Part shown: positions 37,401 to 50,200 of the stretch, one piece after another
Layout of the letters: each line of letters starts with the position of its first letter
Position numbering within the stretch: the stretch's first letter is position 1
DNA from: Triops longicaudatus
Taxonomy: Eukaryota; Arthropoda; Branchiopoda; Notostraca; Triopsidae
Direction of reading: 5' to 3'
DNA: 64,000 bases
Assembly: GCA_022885665.1 (NCBI GenBank)
Contig: JAGQDJ010000077.1
Coordinates: 620,001-684,000, forward strand
Position numbers and translations under genes: made by a program
The notes under the pieces: model-generated
Seen by the model: the letters and a program-made list of their open reading frames with translations, nothing else
Databases searched by the model: none
Told to the model about the DNA's origin: nothing

Positions 37401-40400
37401 TTAACTACAGAGTACGGAGCGCTCCGTTTTAAAGAATCAACCTCAATCTACTTCATATCGCAAAAAGAGGCCCGGAACTCGACAACTCAGCTGACCATGG
37501 CTTTGTCACCCTTTGAATGATGGCTAATGACTGACACGTGAAGGCCATGCTAACTCCTTTTGCTCTTAGAAACAGTCATTAAGTCGACTTGTCAGTTCCT
37601 TTTCTTTCTTCTTTCCTTCCTTTTTCTAATTTTCACCCTTTTTTACTACCACGAGATGACTGTATGCGCGTTCCATTCTTTGCCAAGTCGGCTAGAAAAA
37701 GAGTTTTTCTTAAAGGTTGTGCTATCTTGGAAGCTCAGGCTCAAGTCAAGCTCACATTCAACATTGTTGAAAAAGAAAATAGAAAGGTCAAATCCCCACA
37801 TGCGATTTCCCTCAGACAAAACCAATGTGGAACCCATCAGCCCTCACGCTCTTGTACTATAACTAATGAAGTCAGCTTGTCATTGGCATGGGATTCCTTG
37901 CACGTGGAGCAGGCGGAGCCTATGTTTTCTCCTTTTTTTTGTCCCATCCTATGTTTTTAAGTAGTAGCCCAGAGCTTTTAAATCCTATCTGACACCCTCA
38001 CTCGCTTGGCTTTTTATTGAGCTAATTATAAGCTATAGCGATAGGCCGCCATCTTGACAACTTCACTCGGGGCTTCTTGACTTTTTTTTTCGTTCTGTCG
38101 GCCACGTAGCACAAAGTTAAGTGGATTTTCCCCTTTAAGAAACAGTCTTTTGTAAATCTATAAAAAATACTTATCCTTCGTTTCTTATCCTTTTAAGCTG
38201 CACTTTTACAGTTATATACTATTATAAAATCTGAATTAGGACATCGAAAACTACAGCGAAATGCAAGCAATCCTATTACTACAACTACATTGAAGCAATC
38301 CTATTTAAATCCGCTTTGATGAGCCCATTTCGGCAAACTTTGATTTATAAATGAAGTTTATTATACGTTTTAAGGTATAAGCGCAATATTGAAGAGGAAG
38401 CGCATTAATTCGCTCAGAAATTAAGGTAAAAGTTGGTTTCGAAAGCAATTCGCTTGAAGTACGGCAAAATACTAAAACTCGAGTAAACTTTGAGCGTTTC
38501 ATGGTACAGAACAGAGACGATTTCAAAGTTTCGTGTGCTATCAAGGCTGTACTCAAGTAGGGGGTGGAGGGTTGAAATCCCCCTCCTCCCGAAATTTTTA
38601 TTTTATAACGGGAAAGATAGAAAAAAACCGCAAATGTCCAAAAAAGTTGCATACGAAACCCTCTAAAAACAAAAATTCTGGGTAAGACCCTGTGTGCTAT
38701 ACACAATACATAGCGTGACCCTATCTCTTTGCGAACTTGTGTCTGTCGCTCTACTTAAGCTAATTCATAGGCACAATAAAAAGATTTACTTTTAGGTAAT
38801 TTCATTCATCTTTCGGTAATTCATAAACAATATTTGTATGTACAACTTGACAATAGCTTTTGATTATTTACTACTAAATGTTCCTGAAACAAAGTAAATG
38901 TTCCTTGGCAACTTAAACTATAGTTCATGGAAAAAAAAACGAGAACCATTTTTATGGCTGGAATGACAAACTGAAAAAGAAGAAAAACGAGTGAGACTTT
39001 AAAGTACCGAGATGTTCTTGTGACAAAAATAAACACATGACCCCCAATATTTGCGGTTGTTACACCTGTGGGTGAGAGAATAGTACTGGCTGCTATCGTC
39101 GTTCTAAGTAACTCGGGTTAGTAAAGCTTCGCGCGAGCTAAGTTTCGTGTAGCATAAAAACCTATGTTATGAGGAATGCACACACCTCAATACCGAAATT
39201 TTTAAAAATTTTAAGTTACTCCATACGTACTCCACCACAAAAATTACCAAATATTATTGGGCAACAGATTACGCATAATTTCTAATATCTGCAGTTTTAA
39301 AGGGGAATTCTAATTTTAAGGAACGCATTGGAACAACGTATACCGAGGGTCTGCTTCCATAGACGATGTTCCTTTGACATTTTTATCATCTCGATTCACG
39401 AACAACAGCCAGCCGTCGAACATTTCGAGGCAGAGTGCCACACCACGTAGGCCTCGCATTCTCACCCTGAGTAGGGTGATAGAAGAAATATATTTATTTT
39501 AAGAAACACGAGTTACCGAGTCTCGTGTCAGTGGAACTGCACGTGTAAACGCCACATTCGCCTAAAGGGCATACCATTTTAGTAAAAAAAAGGTCGTTAA
39601 AAATCTGAAACATTCTATCCGAGATGGAGGCCATTAATTAAACGAAAAGGAGACAAGAGTTTGCTAGAGAATTTCGCGCGTCATATCAACTCTTAAAAGC
39701 TTTCACTGCGATACGCCACATTTCCACTTGCCGTAGAACCGCTTCTTACGGCTTAGCCATGAAATAAAAGAGTTGGGAAGTCATACGGTCCGTACTCAGT
39801 CAACTTCCACCTTTCTCGGGTACACAAAGAGCAGTGTTATCCAAGTTACTTTATAACACTCGTATAATACTTAAAAAAATACGTTATTCTAAGCATTTGC
39901 AGTTTTTTCTGCTTCTTCCGCGAAACATCGCCAAGATTATGCCCAGATTCCGTGACCGTTGAAACTTTAGTATCCCTGTCATGGACGAAAATATCTTCCC
40001 GACTCCTTTTCTTTACCCTCATAAATAAAATTATAAAAATACCAAGCGCAATACAATGTTCGTGACCAAATGTATATTATACATATTAATGTATTATGCA
40101 TATGAATGTATATTAAGCTGAGCAAATGTATATTATGAACCTCAATACTATAAACCAAACTTGTTCAAAATTTCAGGTTCCCAACTCATCGAAAAGAAAA
40201 AAAAAATAAATAGGTAAATTTTCGGAAATAAGGTTGATATCACTCCGAGCTACGCTGAAAAACTCCGGTAAGTAAGAACCATGTGTTCCATTCATAAAAT
40301 TCCAGAACCCACGAATATTCTACTCTTTTCGAACACATTAGTGCTCCAATTTTGTTAATCGATTGGGCCAGATAACATGAGTCGAATAGTTATCGAAATT

Positions 40401-43400
40401 TAATAATTGATTCAGTATAAATATTCTATAAAAGTCCAGTGTGAAAAAATTGAACGCAAATTAAACTTTCGCGGTTTAATTATTATGTTATGATACTATT
40501 ACAGAGCTTGTCATACTAGCCACGAATTAAAAATCTTTTAATTAAGATTTTTCTCCATAAATAGTTGACATAATCGGGAGTTTTTATTACACGAGTTGAC
40601 ATGGTCGGAATTCTCATGTGGCACACAACGAACCACTGGAAAGCTTGAAAAAAAAAACTACAGAAAACATTTGGAACGGGAAAAAAGCATTTTGGAACCT
40701 ATATTAAATCTAAAAAAAACTGTCAAGCCTCGTTTTCAAAGCATCAAAAAATCTCAGTGTCTATTAACCACAAAATATTTTAAAACAAAGACACTTCAAA
40801 AATTAACCAACCAAATTCCTCTCTCCTTTGTTTTTCTTCTAGAAAAATGCTAAAACATTAAAATAGCAACATTTACCCCCTCTTAGCCTCCACCTGTAGA
40901 CTAACACGTGACTGTCATAACAACATCAGCTGATTCCGACCCAAGGAGACATTCAGGAACCACTTGACTCGTGTTGTTGGCACGCTGACAATTCCTAACG
41001 CCCCCAACGTACACCCTGTTCTCTAAGCATCTTCAAATCTACAAAAAAAAGACCGGTTTCTTCTCCTTCCGGAAGAAGAAATGGTCGCTTAAGTACACCT
41101 CGTGTTGTTTTTGCACGTCAGCCAAATATTTCTGCACCCAAAAGAAAAAATTCCAGCCCTTTCGATCTTCACCCAGCGCTTTTCATTCTACGGCTTTTTA
41201 TATCCAGCTAACAATGTTGAGAAAATTACCGTGTACTTTTGAATATAAATACCTGACTTCTCCCACTCCACCCTCCCTTGTCACCGCCACCCCAAAGCTT
41301 AGTTCCTTTCATTTGTTCTTCACCACGTGTTCTTCCGCACGCCAAACGCGTGGGCGTTCGTAAAAATTCGCAAAGGAATTATTTTTTGTTAAATTCTTGT
41401 GTCTCTGCTTGGAGTTCCAATGAAGAAGCTCAAAGGTTAAATGGCCATCCTGGTGTTTTAAACCCTATTTTTAACTACCCTCCGTCTTTTGGCCCGCTTT
41501 CCCTAAAAGCACTCTTTGTTCACAGCCAGAAACGATAAAATTCAACGCCCACGTTCCTTGAAATGCGAAAACATTTTGTCTTCCGTGTAGGTATTCTCTA
41601 CAAAACGACTAATGCCTGCCGACAATTAAGTCACACATACATAGACACTAAGAAGGTGGTGGTAGGTTACATAAAATTGCAAAATGAGGTAACGACAATT
41701 CTCCAGCAAAATACTTGCCCTCGTATTTTTTTTTTATTTTTTGCCCCTCGTTTCTGTTGGCACAGCTTCCAGTTTCCTGAGAAAGTTTTCAGATACGCTA
41801 TATTTAAACCATCAGGAAACTGCATGCTTCGCTCCATATGTACTGGGAGTTCACTGGATCGACCGGCCGTATAAATCATCAATAAATTCCTACGACATTC
41901 ACAGAACCAAAACCACACCCATTATTTCTTTTTCTTGCCATAAATCCCATACCACGGACACATTAACTTGACTCCTCAGCCCCGAAAACGCTGTTTTCAA
42001 TAAACTACATTTTTATTTAAAATATTGGCATGTTTTTGCATTTTATGTTTATTTTTTTATAAATAAATAAAATTTCACCGAACAAGTGCTTCATAATCAA
42101 CTATTTGTACTCTTCAAACTTTTGTCTAAACAAGGATGTGCATACGAAGGCTAGGTAATGAGGAGACGCTGTGAAGAAGACCACTTGGTCGGCGCAACGC
42201 CATGTGGTTTGTGGCAGGCGCAAGATGAGTAACAACCGGAGTTCGCACTTCATATGCTTTCTTACGGAACAAAGACGCGTTCGCGTTTTCCTTTTATTTT
42301 CTGCGTATTATACAAAGTTGCAAACTTTGATTCGTTTAAAATAATAATACGATTATTTTCATAATATTCTAATTTAATTATGTAATGTTGAACTAGCAGC
42401 TAAACGCAAATTCAGCTAATTTCCTGAATTACTAGCCAGTTCGATTGAACGTTTAGTGTATTTTCCTTTCACCTAGATTTGTTCGTTATTTTAAGTCCGT
42501 AGTTTTATTACTGTAGCTTGTAATATTATTTTCATTCTTGTATTCGTTTTATTTTTTCAGCAGGACTTCGCTTCTGTCTGCCTCGATTATGTCAACCAAC
42601 TCAGTCAAAAAAGTTCTTCGTTGTTATTTTGTTGTTTTGATTTCTATAGATGAATCACGTCATACTTTGACGTATTATAGTAAAGTTCTTCGTTAGAGGG
42701 ATGGGATTTTCCGGGTTCAATTTAAGTATTCACTTACAGATGTTCCATTGTAGCACAATAGTCTCACAAATAATTGAGAAAATTAAATAAAAACAACACG
42801 CTTTCGTTTTGTTTTCCTTATCGGAAGTTTCTACGATATTAGCACGTCTTTTTTTTTTATAAATCAACTGCCTCCGGTCCGAACTAGTTAACAAAATCGG
42901 AGTTTCACTGTGCAAAAATTTTCTCTAATTTTTTAAAAGCTTTTTTCAGTTGATGCTCAGCAACAATAACAGAACGAAGCATAAAATCCTCCCTCAGTTT
43001 CCCAGAATGCAATCGTTCTTCCACCATACTCCGAATAACTGAAAGCTTTTCCTGCCAGAATTTCAAGTTTCGCTTATCGCTTTGCGTTTCCTATTCAACA
43101 CAAATATTTCGTTCGAAACATCTTTCCGAAAAGGCACGTTCGCTCGAATACTACCGGTCCGTATTTTCTTCCAAAACTTGAACAATTCTCATTACTTCCA
43201 CTATTGATTCCAGAATTTCTGCTATGACCGCAGTTTCTCTGCCACAGAGCTTCGAATCCACTACTAGGCCTCGCTCAAGAGTTCGTTCAATTTTGCTTAC
43301 TCAAGCCCACAATTTGGTATTCCGCACATCAGCTTCAGTGATATTTTCATTCCTAACCAATAAAATGTGTGCTAATAACCCTCCACCCATTCTGACAAAA

Positions 43401-46400
43401 CTCGTGATTTTTACTCCCTAGTGACCATTTCTGTTACAAAGAAACCCGCTAAACGCTTTCTAATGACCCACAAATAGCTGACTCAAATTTTCTATTTCTT
43501 TCCCCTTCATCTATTGATTTATTGCCTATCTACTATCACTGTGACTAGCTGTAATTTTAGTTTGCTGAATCTCAATGTCCATTCCTACCACAGCTTACTA
43601 ATCATTTCACCGCAAAAGAGGCTGAACTGTCCTACGTATCCTTTCTTTCGTTTCAATTACTGGCCCTTAAATTGTGCTCTTCCTGCAGATATTGCAGATA
43701 TTGATCCCCCAAGCCGATCATTTTTTTTACTTCAAGTGTATTTTCATTTTTTTTTTACCTCGACTAGCTTCTTGTTATTGTTTACCACTCGTTCCCCCCC
43801 CCCTTTTTTTTTTTGGTTTCGTCTTCGCAGCTCCTGTTTTGCCTCTCTTTAACTTCTGCTAAGGCACTTACTGTCAGGATCAATTCATCTTGTCTCATAC
43901 CGGGGCTATCACCAAATTGCCTCTACTAATCCAGAAACCTCTAACTGTTATTGTGATCCTGACGATCGTAAAGCACAAAGTGACAGAGAGAAAAAGGGCA
44001 AAGAGCGGGAAAGAAATCTCACTTTGGTGTGACGAAACGCAGAACCCAAGGCAGCGGTCGTCGAAGAGCAGTATTGACGCTCCGCAGCATCTCTTTCCAT
44101 ATCAGGCTCTGGACTGGACAACGAGCGTGACAATGAACGTGATAGCGTTGGTGACTGTGGCCCGTAGGATCCTAATCCGGCTCCTGAACCAACCACGTCT
44201 CCTTGACTGAGTTCCAACTGCGTGCATTATGAAAAATTATAATAAATTAATGAACATCTTTAACAACAAAAACGCCCCTAGAACATCCCAAGATAACAAA
44301 TAAGCTATAAAATACTCAATAAAATTAACAAAAAGGCAAAGAAGAAAAATTGCCATAAATACTCTTAAAAAAATGTACAAAAATATTCGACAAAATAATA
44401 AGATACAAAATAATATATATTAAAACTAACAAATATGAAGTGTTAAAACAAAATACACTAAAATGAATAAAATTATAAATACAGATGTAAAACAGAACGC
44501 AATGTATTACAGCCAAGAACGGTTACTTTCCAGATTGATCTAGTTTACTTTCATCTAGCTACTTCAGAAAATAAGAAATGGGCACTTCCAGGCTTCACCT
44601 AGCACACGCTGAGATTTAAGCAATGAATAAAAAGTCCCCTTCAAAGGTTATATGCGCAAAAATGATGAAAAAATGCAATTTCTATTCGCGAGATGCAATC
44701 TTTGCAAAGAAATTTTCATTCATGCTCAATTTCCCCCGAAAATAGGCTTTTTATCCAACGATGCGTCCCAGGGTTGGTTATAAGACGGATTGCGACACGA
44801 GAATAGGCTGGTATCACGCGACTCAATGAAGAAATCGATACTCCCTACGCCTATTCTCTTCCTCCCTTTCTCCATCACTTCTACGTAATGTCCTACGACG
44901 TTTCATTCCTTCACACTAGCTAAAAAAAGCAAATCAAAATGAACGACTAGCGACAAAAAAATCCCTAAACGCTTCCTTTCTAGCAACAATTTCAAAAATG
45001 TTACACCTAAAGTAAGCTTAAACTCTCTTTCAAGTATACTCCAATTGGCAGAAAAGAAAAAAGAAAAAAAGTAAAAAAATAAATAAATAGCCTCTTCATC
45101 CGGTTTTCCAATGCTATTATCGACCACGTTTCTTGGCTCTTCCCAGATCTTAAATGTCAAGCCAAAAGATTCTTTGGAGCAGGCCTATTTGGCTCCGAGA
45201 TGTACGACCTTCGCGTGGCTTAATGGTATTCTAACGAATTCAAAGTTTGGGCGCCAAAATGTCGTTTCACAAATTGGACATTTTCTTCACGTAAACTCCC
45301 CAAGTATCTCGAGTGGATTGTTTCACTCAGAAAAAATGAGGTGAAATTCTTGAAAAGAACACGAAGAGCAACCGGCAAATATGCTCCGTGCTCCTTCAGG
45401 GTCTCATTATCTATAAATACAATCCCGAAAGGGCAAAGTTCTATACGAGTGGTAAAAATCTCGTGGCTCTTTCCTACGTCGCTCTTGCCTGAACTTGTCG
45501 CGCTTTACGTTCGCAGCTGTTTAATCCATAGTGGTCCATAAAAAAGTTAACTTTTTCTTTTTGACATTTTTTTCTTTGCCCAAAGGGCAAGGACCCTTAA
45601 TAAAGAATAGGTTAGCTGAAAGGTGTTTATCCTTCGCCTAATATCTGTGAATATGTTAGCCACAGGTGCGGAAAACTGGAGTACGTCCGAAAAATCTCTT
45701 TCATTTAAATTCTTCTTTCTCCTTTCGCTTTTTCTAAAATGGCGACAAAAATGTATAAAACCCTACAACGTGATTTTTTCCTTGTCGATAAACTTTACAG
45801 GCCCAACTTTCTAAATTTAGTCTTTTTTTTTTTGCTTGCGTACGTGATGCATATTTCGTATTTGCACGTGTTTCTTTCTCTAAAAGTAAGACATGAGCTC
45901 ACTTTTGATGACAGCTGGAACAGAGTTAAATTAAATATGTGTATAAAACAAACGTGTTTGTTAGTGCAGTCAACGCTTTTTACAGTGTCGCGATTTAAAT
46001 TGCACGGTATCATGTTGCAATTTTCCACGATCACGTAGGTCGCATTACGAAGCGAACTTGTCCACACCCAGTGATTCACAAGAAAATTTACATAAAGCTT
46101 ACAATACGTTATTTCAATGTAATAAATTTGATTTTTCTTTAATTTCCTACGCCACATAGTAAATTTCTAATTTTAATACGTTGTTAATGTTACACAATGC
46201 TGATGACATTTGACTGATCTTTTTTATATTGCTTTATAATTTTGATCTTTTTTATATTTTATTTTGAAATTTGCAGCGATTCTGACAACTTTCTGAAATA
46301 TAGAAAAACTGAAATCCTCTCTGATATGTTTAATCGTATGCAAGAAAAAGCATGCTGTATGCAGAAATCTTGAAATCGGTTTAACGGTTTCGACGCAACC

Positions 46401-47230
46401 GACGTCAAAAATTCAAATCTTCAAGCTCCTGTTTGCAGCTGTCAAAAATTTATCAGTGAAATTCCAAATACGTTGAAAAAAATATTGATGTACACATAAG
46501 TTGTAAGTACATCAGGACTTTTACTGCCGAAAAAGATCAGAAATAATGAATGGTTTTCACGAAATAATCTCGAAATTTTCTGCGGCATTTTAAAGGTTCA
46601 TATCTAAGAGGGAAGTTGACGTGCGATGTCTTTATTTTTTTTCCTTAATAATTTCCTTTATTTTTCTTTATTTTCCATATCAAGTGGACTAGCTGATCAC
46701 GAAGTAAAACGCAAAAATAATACAATTGTATATGTCAAGTTTTTCTGTACACTTTTTTTAAGTTATACTAAAATTTGAGTATTTTTTTGTGACAGTGTTT
46801 TATGAAGCTTCATTTTTCTCGCTTCTCAGTTCTTGCAGTCACTTTAACAACAGAAGTGACCGTTAATCATTCTCCAGCTGCAACGATCTGCTCTGGGAAA
46901 AGATTAACTACCCTATTTTCACTACCATGTGCCCATTTTATCCTTTCATGTCATCAATAGCTCATTAGAAAAAAATCTATAAATAAATAGAATACCCCTT
47001 TGACTACAGATGTCCTCTGCGTGAGATCATCTTAGATTCCGGGTTGGGAGCAACGAATAAAACGCGTCAAACTCTTTGTTGTTCAGGTCAAAAGCCTTTA
47101 CCTCGAAATGCAATCCCGTTGTCGTCGGTGAGTAAAGCGAGCTATTGGATGGCGAACCTGCTTGCAATACCAAATCCTCTTCTTTTTTCACACACGATCG
47201 CAGCAGCAAAGGACCCGATGACGTCATCAT
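31441..47230 (-). CDS. ERR: Estrogen-related receptor (nuclear receptor, NR3B)
   Basis: Minus-strand coding exons: 47230-47102, 44217-44023 and/or 36274-36080, 33368-33236, 33128-32913, 32649-32461, 32317-32136, 32004-31832 and 31603-31441; 459 aa when one 195-nt exon is used. The N-terminus has a sumoylation-type VKKE (14-17) and an SP site. The DNA-binding domain starts RLCLVCGDVASG (C123, C126), has P-box C140-E-A-C-K and a second finger from C159, and is followed by the ERR-type extension GVRLDRVRGGRQKYRR. The ligand-binding domain includes DRELVATIGWAKQIPGFSDL, LLQSAWPEV and, in the last exon, VPMNKLFVEML (AF-2 helix). ERRs are orphan receptors that control energy metabolism. The last exon is found by phase (AG|G CCG) and homology. 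The acceptor at 47237 means an upstream, probably untranslated, exon exists. Confidence 0.94.
33369..36079. other. ERR intron before the DNA-binding domain exon
   Basis: 2.7-kb intron if the near alternative exon is used. AT-rich; I see no further exon or repeat family. Confidence 0.5.
36080..36274 (-). other. ERR: ERR alternative exon, copy A (near the DNA-binding domain)
   Basis: 195 nt, 65 codons, phase 0 at both ends. The acceptor is TTTCCGCAG|GTGGAG, and the donor AATCAG|GTATAT is weaker than that of copy B. It encodes VELSQEVGSG..., then SPALSRSLSRSLSSPEPD and RQYCSSTTASA, ending HHNHRNQ. It splices in frame from HFE and into VDGGKGDD. Confidence 0.88.
36275..44022. other. Intervening sequence between the two alternative ERR exons
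   Basis: 7.7 kb of AT-rich sequence with no coding exon I can support, either in the receptor frame or otherwise. Around 40.07-40.14 kb it holds imperfect repeats of AATGTATATTAT. Confidence 0.5.
44023..44217 (-). other. ERR: ERR alternative exon, copy B (distal)
   Basis: 195 nt, 65 codons, phase 0 at both ends. Acceptor GCACGCAG|TTGGAA, donor CCAAA|GTGAGA. It encodes LELSQGDVVGSGAG..., then SPTLSRSLSRSLSSPEPD and RQYCSSTTAAL, ending FRHTK. It has the same length, phase and core motifs as copy A but diverged third-codon positions and a different last 12 residues. Confidence 0.88.
44218..47101. other. ERR intron after the first coding exon
   Basis: 2.9 kb, AT-rich. A 16-bp direct repeat TGATCTTTTTTATATT occurs at 46215-46230 and 46242-46257. 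No exon seen. Confidence 0.5.
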
Positions 47231-50200
47231 GGAAACCTGTTTTGTTCGTACACGAACAAAATTACAATTAACTCCACGCAGAAAAACACACAAACAAAAA
47301 AACAGAATTATAAAAACTAACACGGGATACAAAAATCCACAGAAACGTGTCAATTTTGTTAAGTTCTTACGTGTTTTTCACCACTTAATGACAAACCATT
47401 TTCTTCAAGTATTAATGCCTTTTCCCCGTGAAAGAGTAAAGAAGAAAGGGAGCATCAACAATGATTCCGTGACTAGAACTCGTTATATTTCTGGTTAAAA
47501 TGAAACTTTTAGGTTTTAATTTGTCGAGTTGGGTATTATTTCCCACCTTTTAAGCAGAACGACACACGCAACCCTACAATTTTAGAACCTCCTCAGTTCC
47601 TCTTCCCTTGACCTCCGTAAAACGACCTTTCAGGCTTCCTTTACGTTTTATGACCCGCACTTATGTGCGAAGAACACGAGATCTTTTCAGATTTTATGAA
47701 AATAATCCACAAATGCTATTATGACATCAACTCACGTGAACATTGCGACAAAGGGCTCTTCCAAGGCAAATCCCTGCTAAATAATACCTCCCAGACTTCT
47801 CACTTAACGCTATTTCCAAATTAAACATAAACACGAGTCTGAAAATAAATCAAAAGCTTATAACATGAGGTGTCCAAATTTTGCTACGTAGATTTGTTTT
47901 ATTTATTATTTCATTTATCATGTTTCATTTATATTTGATTTATTTTATTTATCATCCAACGTTGGAAAATTAATCTTTTTAAATTGTGGAATATGTAACG
48001 CAATTTCATAATCTTAACTGGCATACAATATTAGTCCAAAATAAAATCTAAGCGTTATTATTAACTGCAAATTTTCTAGAAATTACGTGACACTAAATGA
48101 GTCTCTAGTGGAGAAAATATTAAAAATGTGTACAAAACTTTTAATTATGAAGAACACTTATTAAACTAATTTGTTATTTAATCACATAACTAATTTTAAT
48201 CACATTACTTAATTACATATTAATTTAATCACAATACTAATTTGTTTACGAGACACTTCCCTGAGCTGAAATAGACAAAACAATTAATCGGAGGTTTGTC
48301 TTTACACACTGTTTATGATCAACTCGCGACATTAGTAAAAATATCAAGACTAACAAAAGAGTGTCAACAGTTTTACAACTGTCCAATCAACGTAAAGTGT
48401 CAGAGAAAACTTTACTGACCAAAAAATTTTTAGGCTCCATGCCAATATTTTTTCCTCACGCTCTCAGGCCAACCAACACAATTCCTAACTCCCTGTATGT
48501 TCTACACACTTTCTCTTCTCTACGTGTAAAAGACTTGGCACCCAAAACTTGCTCATAAATATGCAGCTGAAAACGAGGCCTACCAGGAAAGCCATTGGAC
48601 CTCTGCGGCTTCCTTTTTTTCCTATCTTTTGGGCTACCAGATTTAGCTCCAAACCTTTTTTTCTTTGCCATCATCTCACTCTCGTCAACTTTTCTGTTTC
48701 CTCACTGTTCAATACGAGCTATCCTTCACCCTTGCCTTTTGTCTTCTTTATCTTTTCCGGACACCAAAAAGGCTCAAGCCAAGAGCCTACAAACAGCCAC
48801 TACAACTATAACATACTCCCTGAGCGAAAGACACACACAAATGAGCAAAAGGGCCAAAAAGATTCGGGTTTCCCCAGAATGCTAATAAAAGCCCAGCAGC
48901 AAAAAGGAATTTCGATGCCCCCTTCGTTTTTCTCCGCCTATTCTCTATCTCCGTATTTCTCACCCCCAACTTCAACGGGGTTAAGTATTCACCCTCCTTC
49001 CGGACTACCTAATTTGGACTGAGGGATTTCCGTCAATGAAAGACTTCGGTAAAGGGGAGAAAAGCTGTTGAACTTGCACCCGTTTTATCATATTGGCCAT
49101 GTGCAATTCGCTCCAATTGCTTCCTCTCCCTCCCCACCCACTCCACCCCTCCGGTCACTACTTTCGCTCATTTACTCTCTTCTCACACCCTACCGTTCCC
49201 AAACAACCCTTTTTGCCTTTTCGACCCGTATAACTAGAACTGGAGTTCTAGGAAGATTGAGGGATCAAAAGCAAGGGAGATAGACAAAGAGAAAGGGAGC
49301 GAGTACCCCCAAAATGTGAAAAATGATCATTCCCACTTTAACAAGCGCCATACTTCACAGATGCAAAACTATCATTTTTTCCCCAAGAAAATGGAAGTGA
49401 AAAAATCAGGAAAATAAATAAATTTAAATGCTGTTTTTTGCTATTGGTTATTGTTCTTTGTTATTGTTTTCAAGCCGAACTAACCGAATATCTGACATCG
49501 TTAATCGTGTACGATTAAAAAATAACAAGCAAATATAAATCCAAATAAAATATAATAACACAAAATCTTGCTATAATGAACTCTTTTAAAACAAATTATC
49601 TGATATAATACAAGGTTTTAGTGCGAAATTAGGTACATGTAAAGAAAAAGGGTCTGATATAACGGACTCCGAATAAAGTTTTCAAATGTTTATAACAAAC
49701 TCCGAAAAAGCAGAAGAGATTTTTTCCGGAAGTACAAAACTAATTTGTAATTAGGTACATTTGGTCAAATGGATTGGTAAAATTACAATGCTGCGCTATT
49801 TTCGGATGGTCTTTAGATATTTAACGTGAATAGTTTATGAAATATTAATATTTTATTCCTTAATGTCAGCTTCATGTTCCTTGGCCCGTTCAAAGGACTC
49901 ATAAACCTTTAATTAGTCTAACTATTCTTTATATATAATAAAAATATTCCTTTAATTAGTCAGTTAACCAAACTAACCCGTCCAGTTTGATTTCGGCTAT
50001 TCTACTGTTATTCATCGTGGTATTCCTAAGATTAATGGTTTTCTAAGAATTTCACGCACGATTTAGTTTAAACGGCTCGGAATGATGAATCCTGGAATCC
50101 GAAAAACTCTATATCTGAGCTACGAGAACGAAAAACAATCTAAATTTAAGTCAGATTTCTGCAAGCTAAAAACAGAAAAAAATGCCCTGTCAGAATTCTT

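Noticed and set aside
43514..43862. 112-codon plus-strand hydrophobic frame
   Set aside because: Low-complexity T- and C-rich sequence in an ERR intron; no family match.
48549..49022. 157-codon plus-strand frame
   Set aside because: Ser/Pro/Phe-rich translation of pyrimidine-rich DNA with no domain, splice context or start context.
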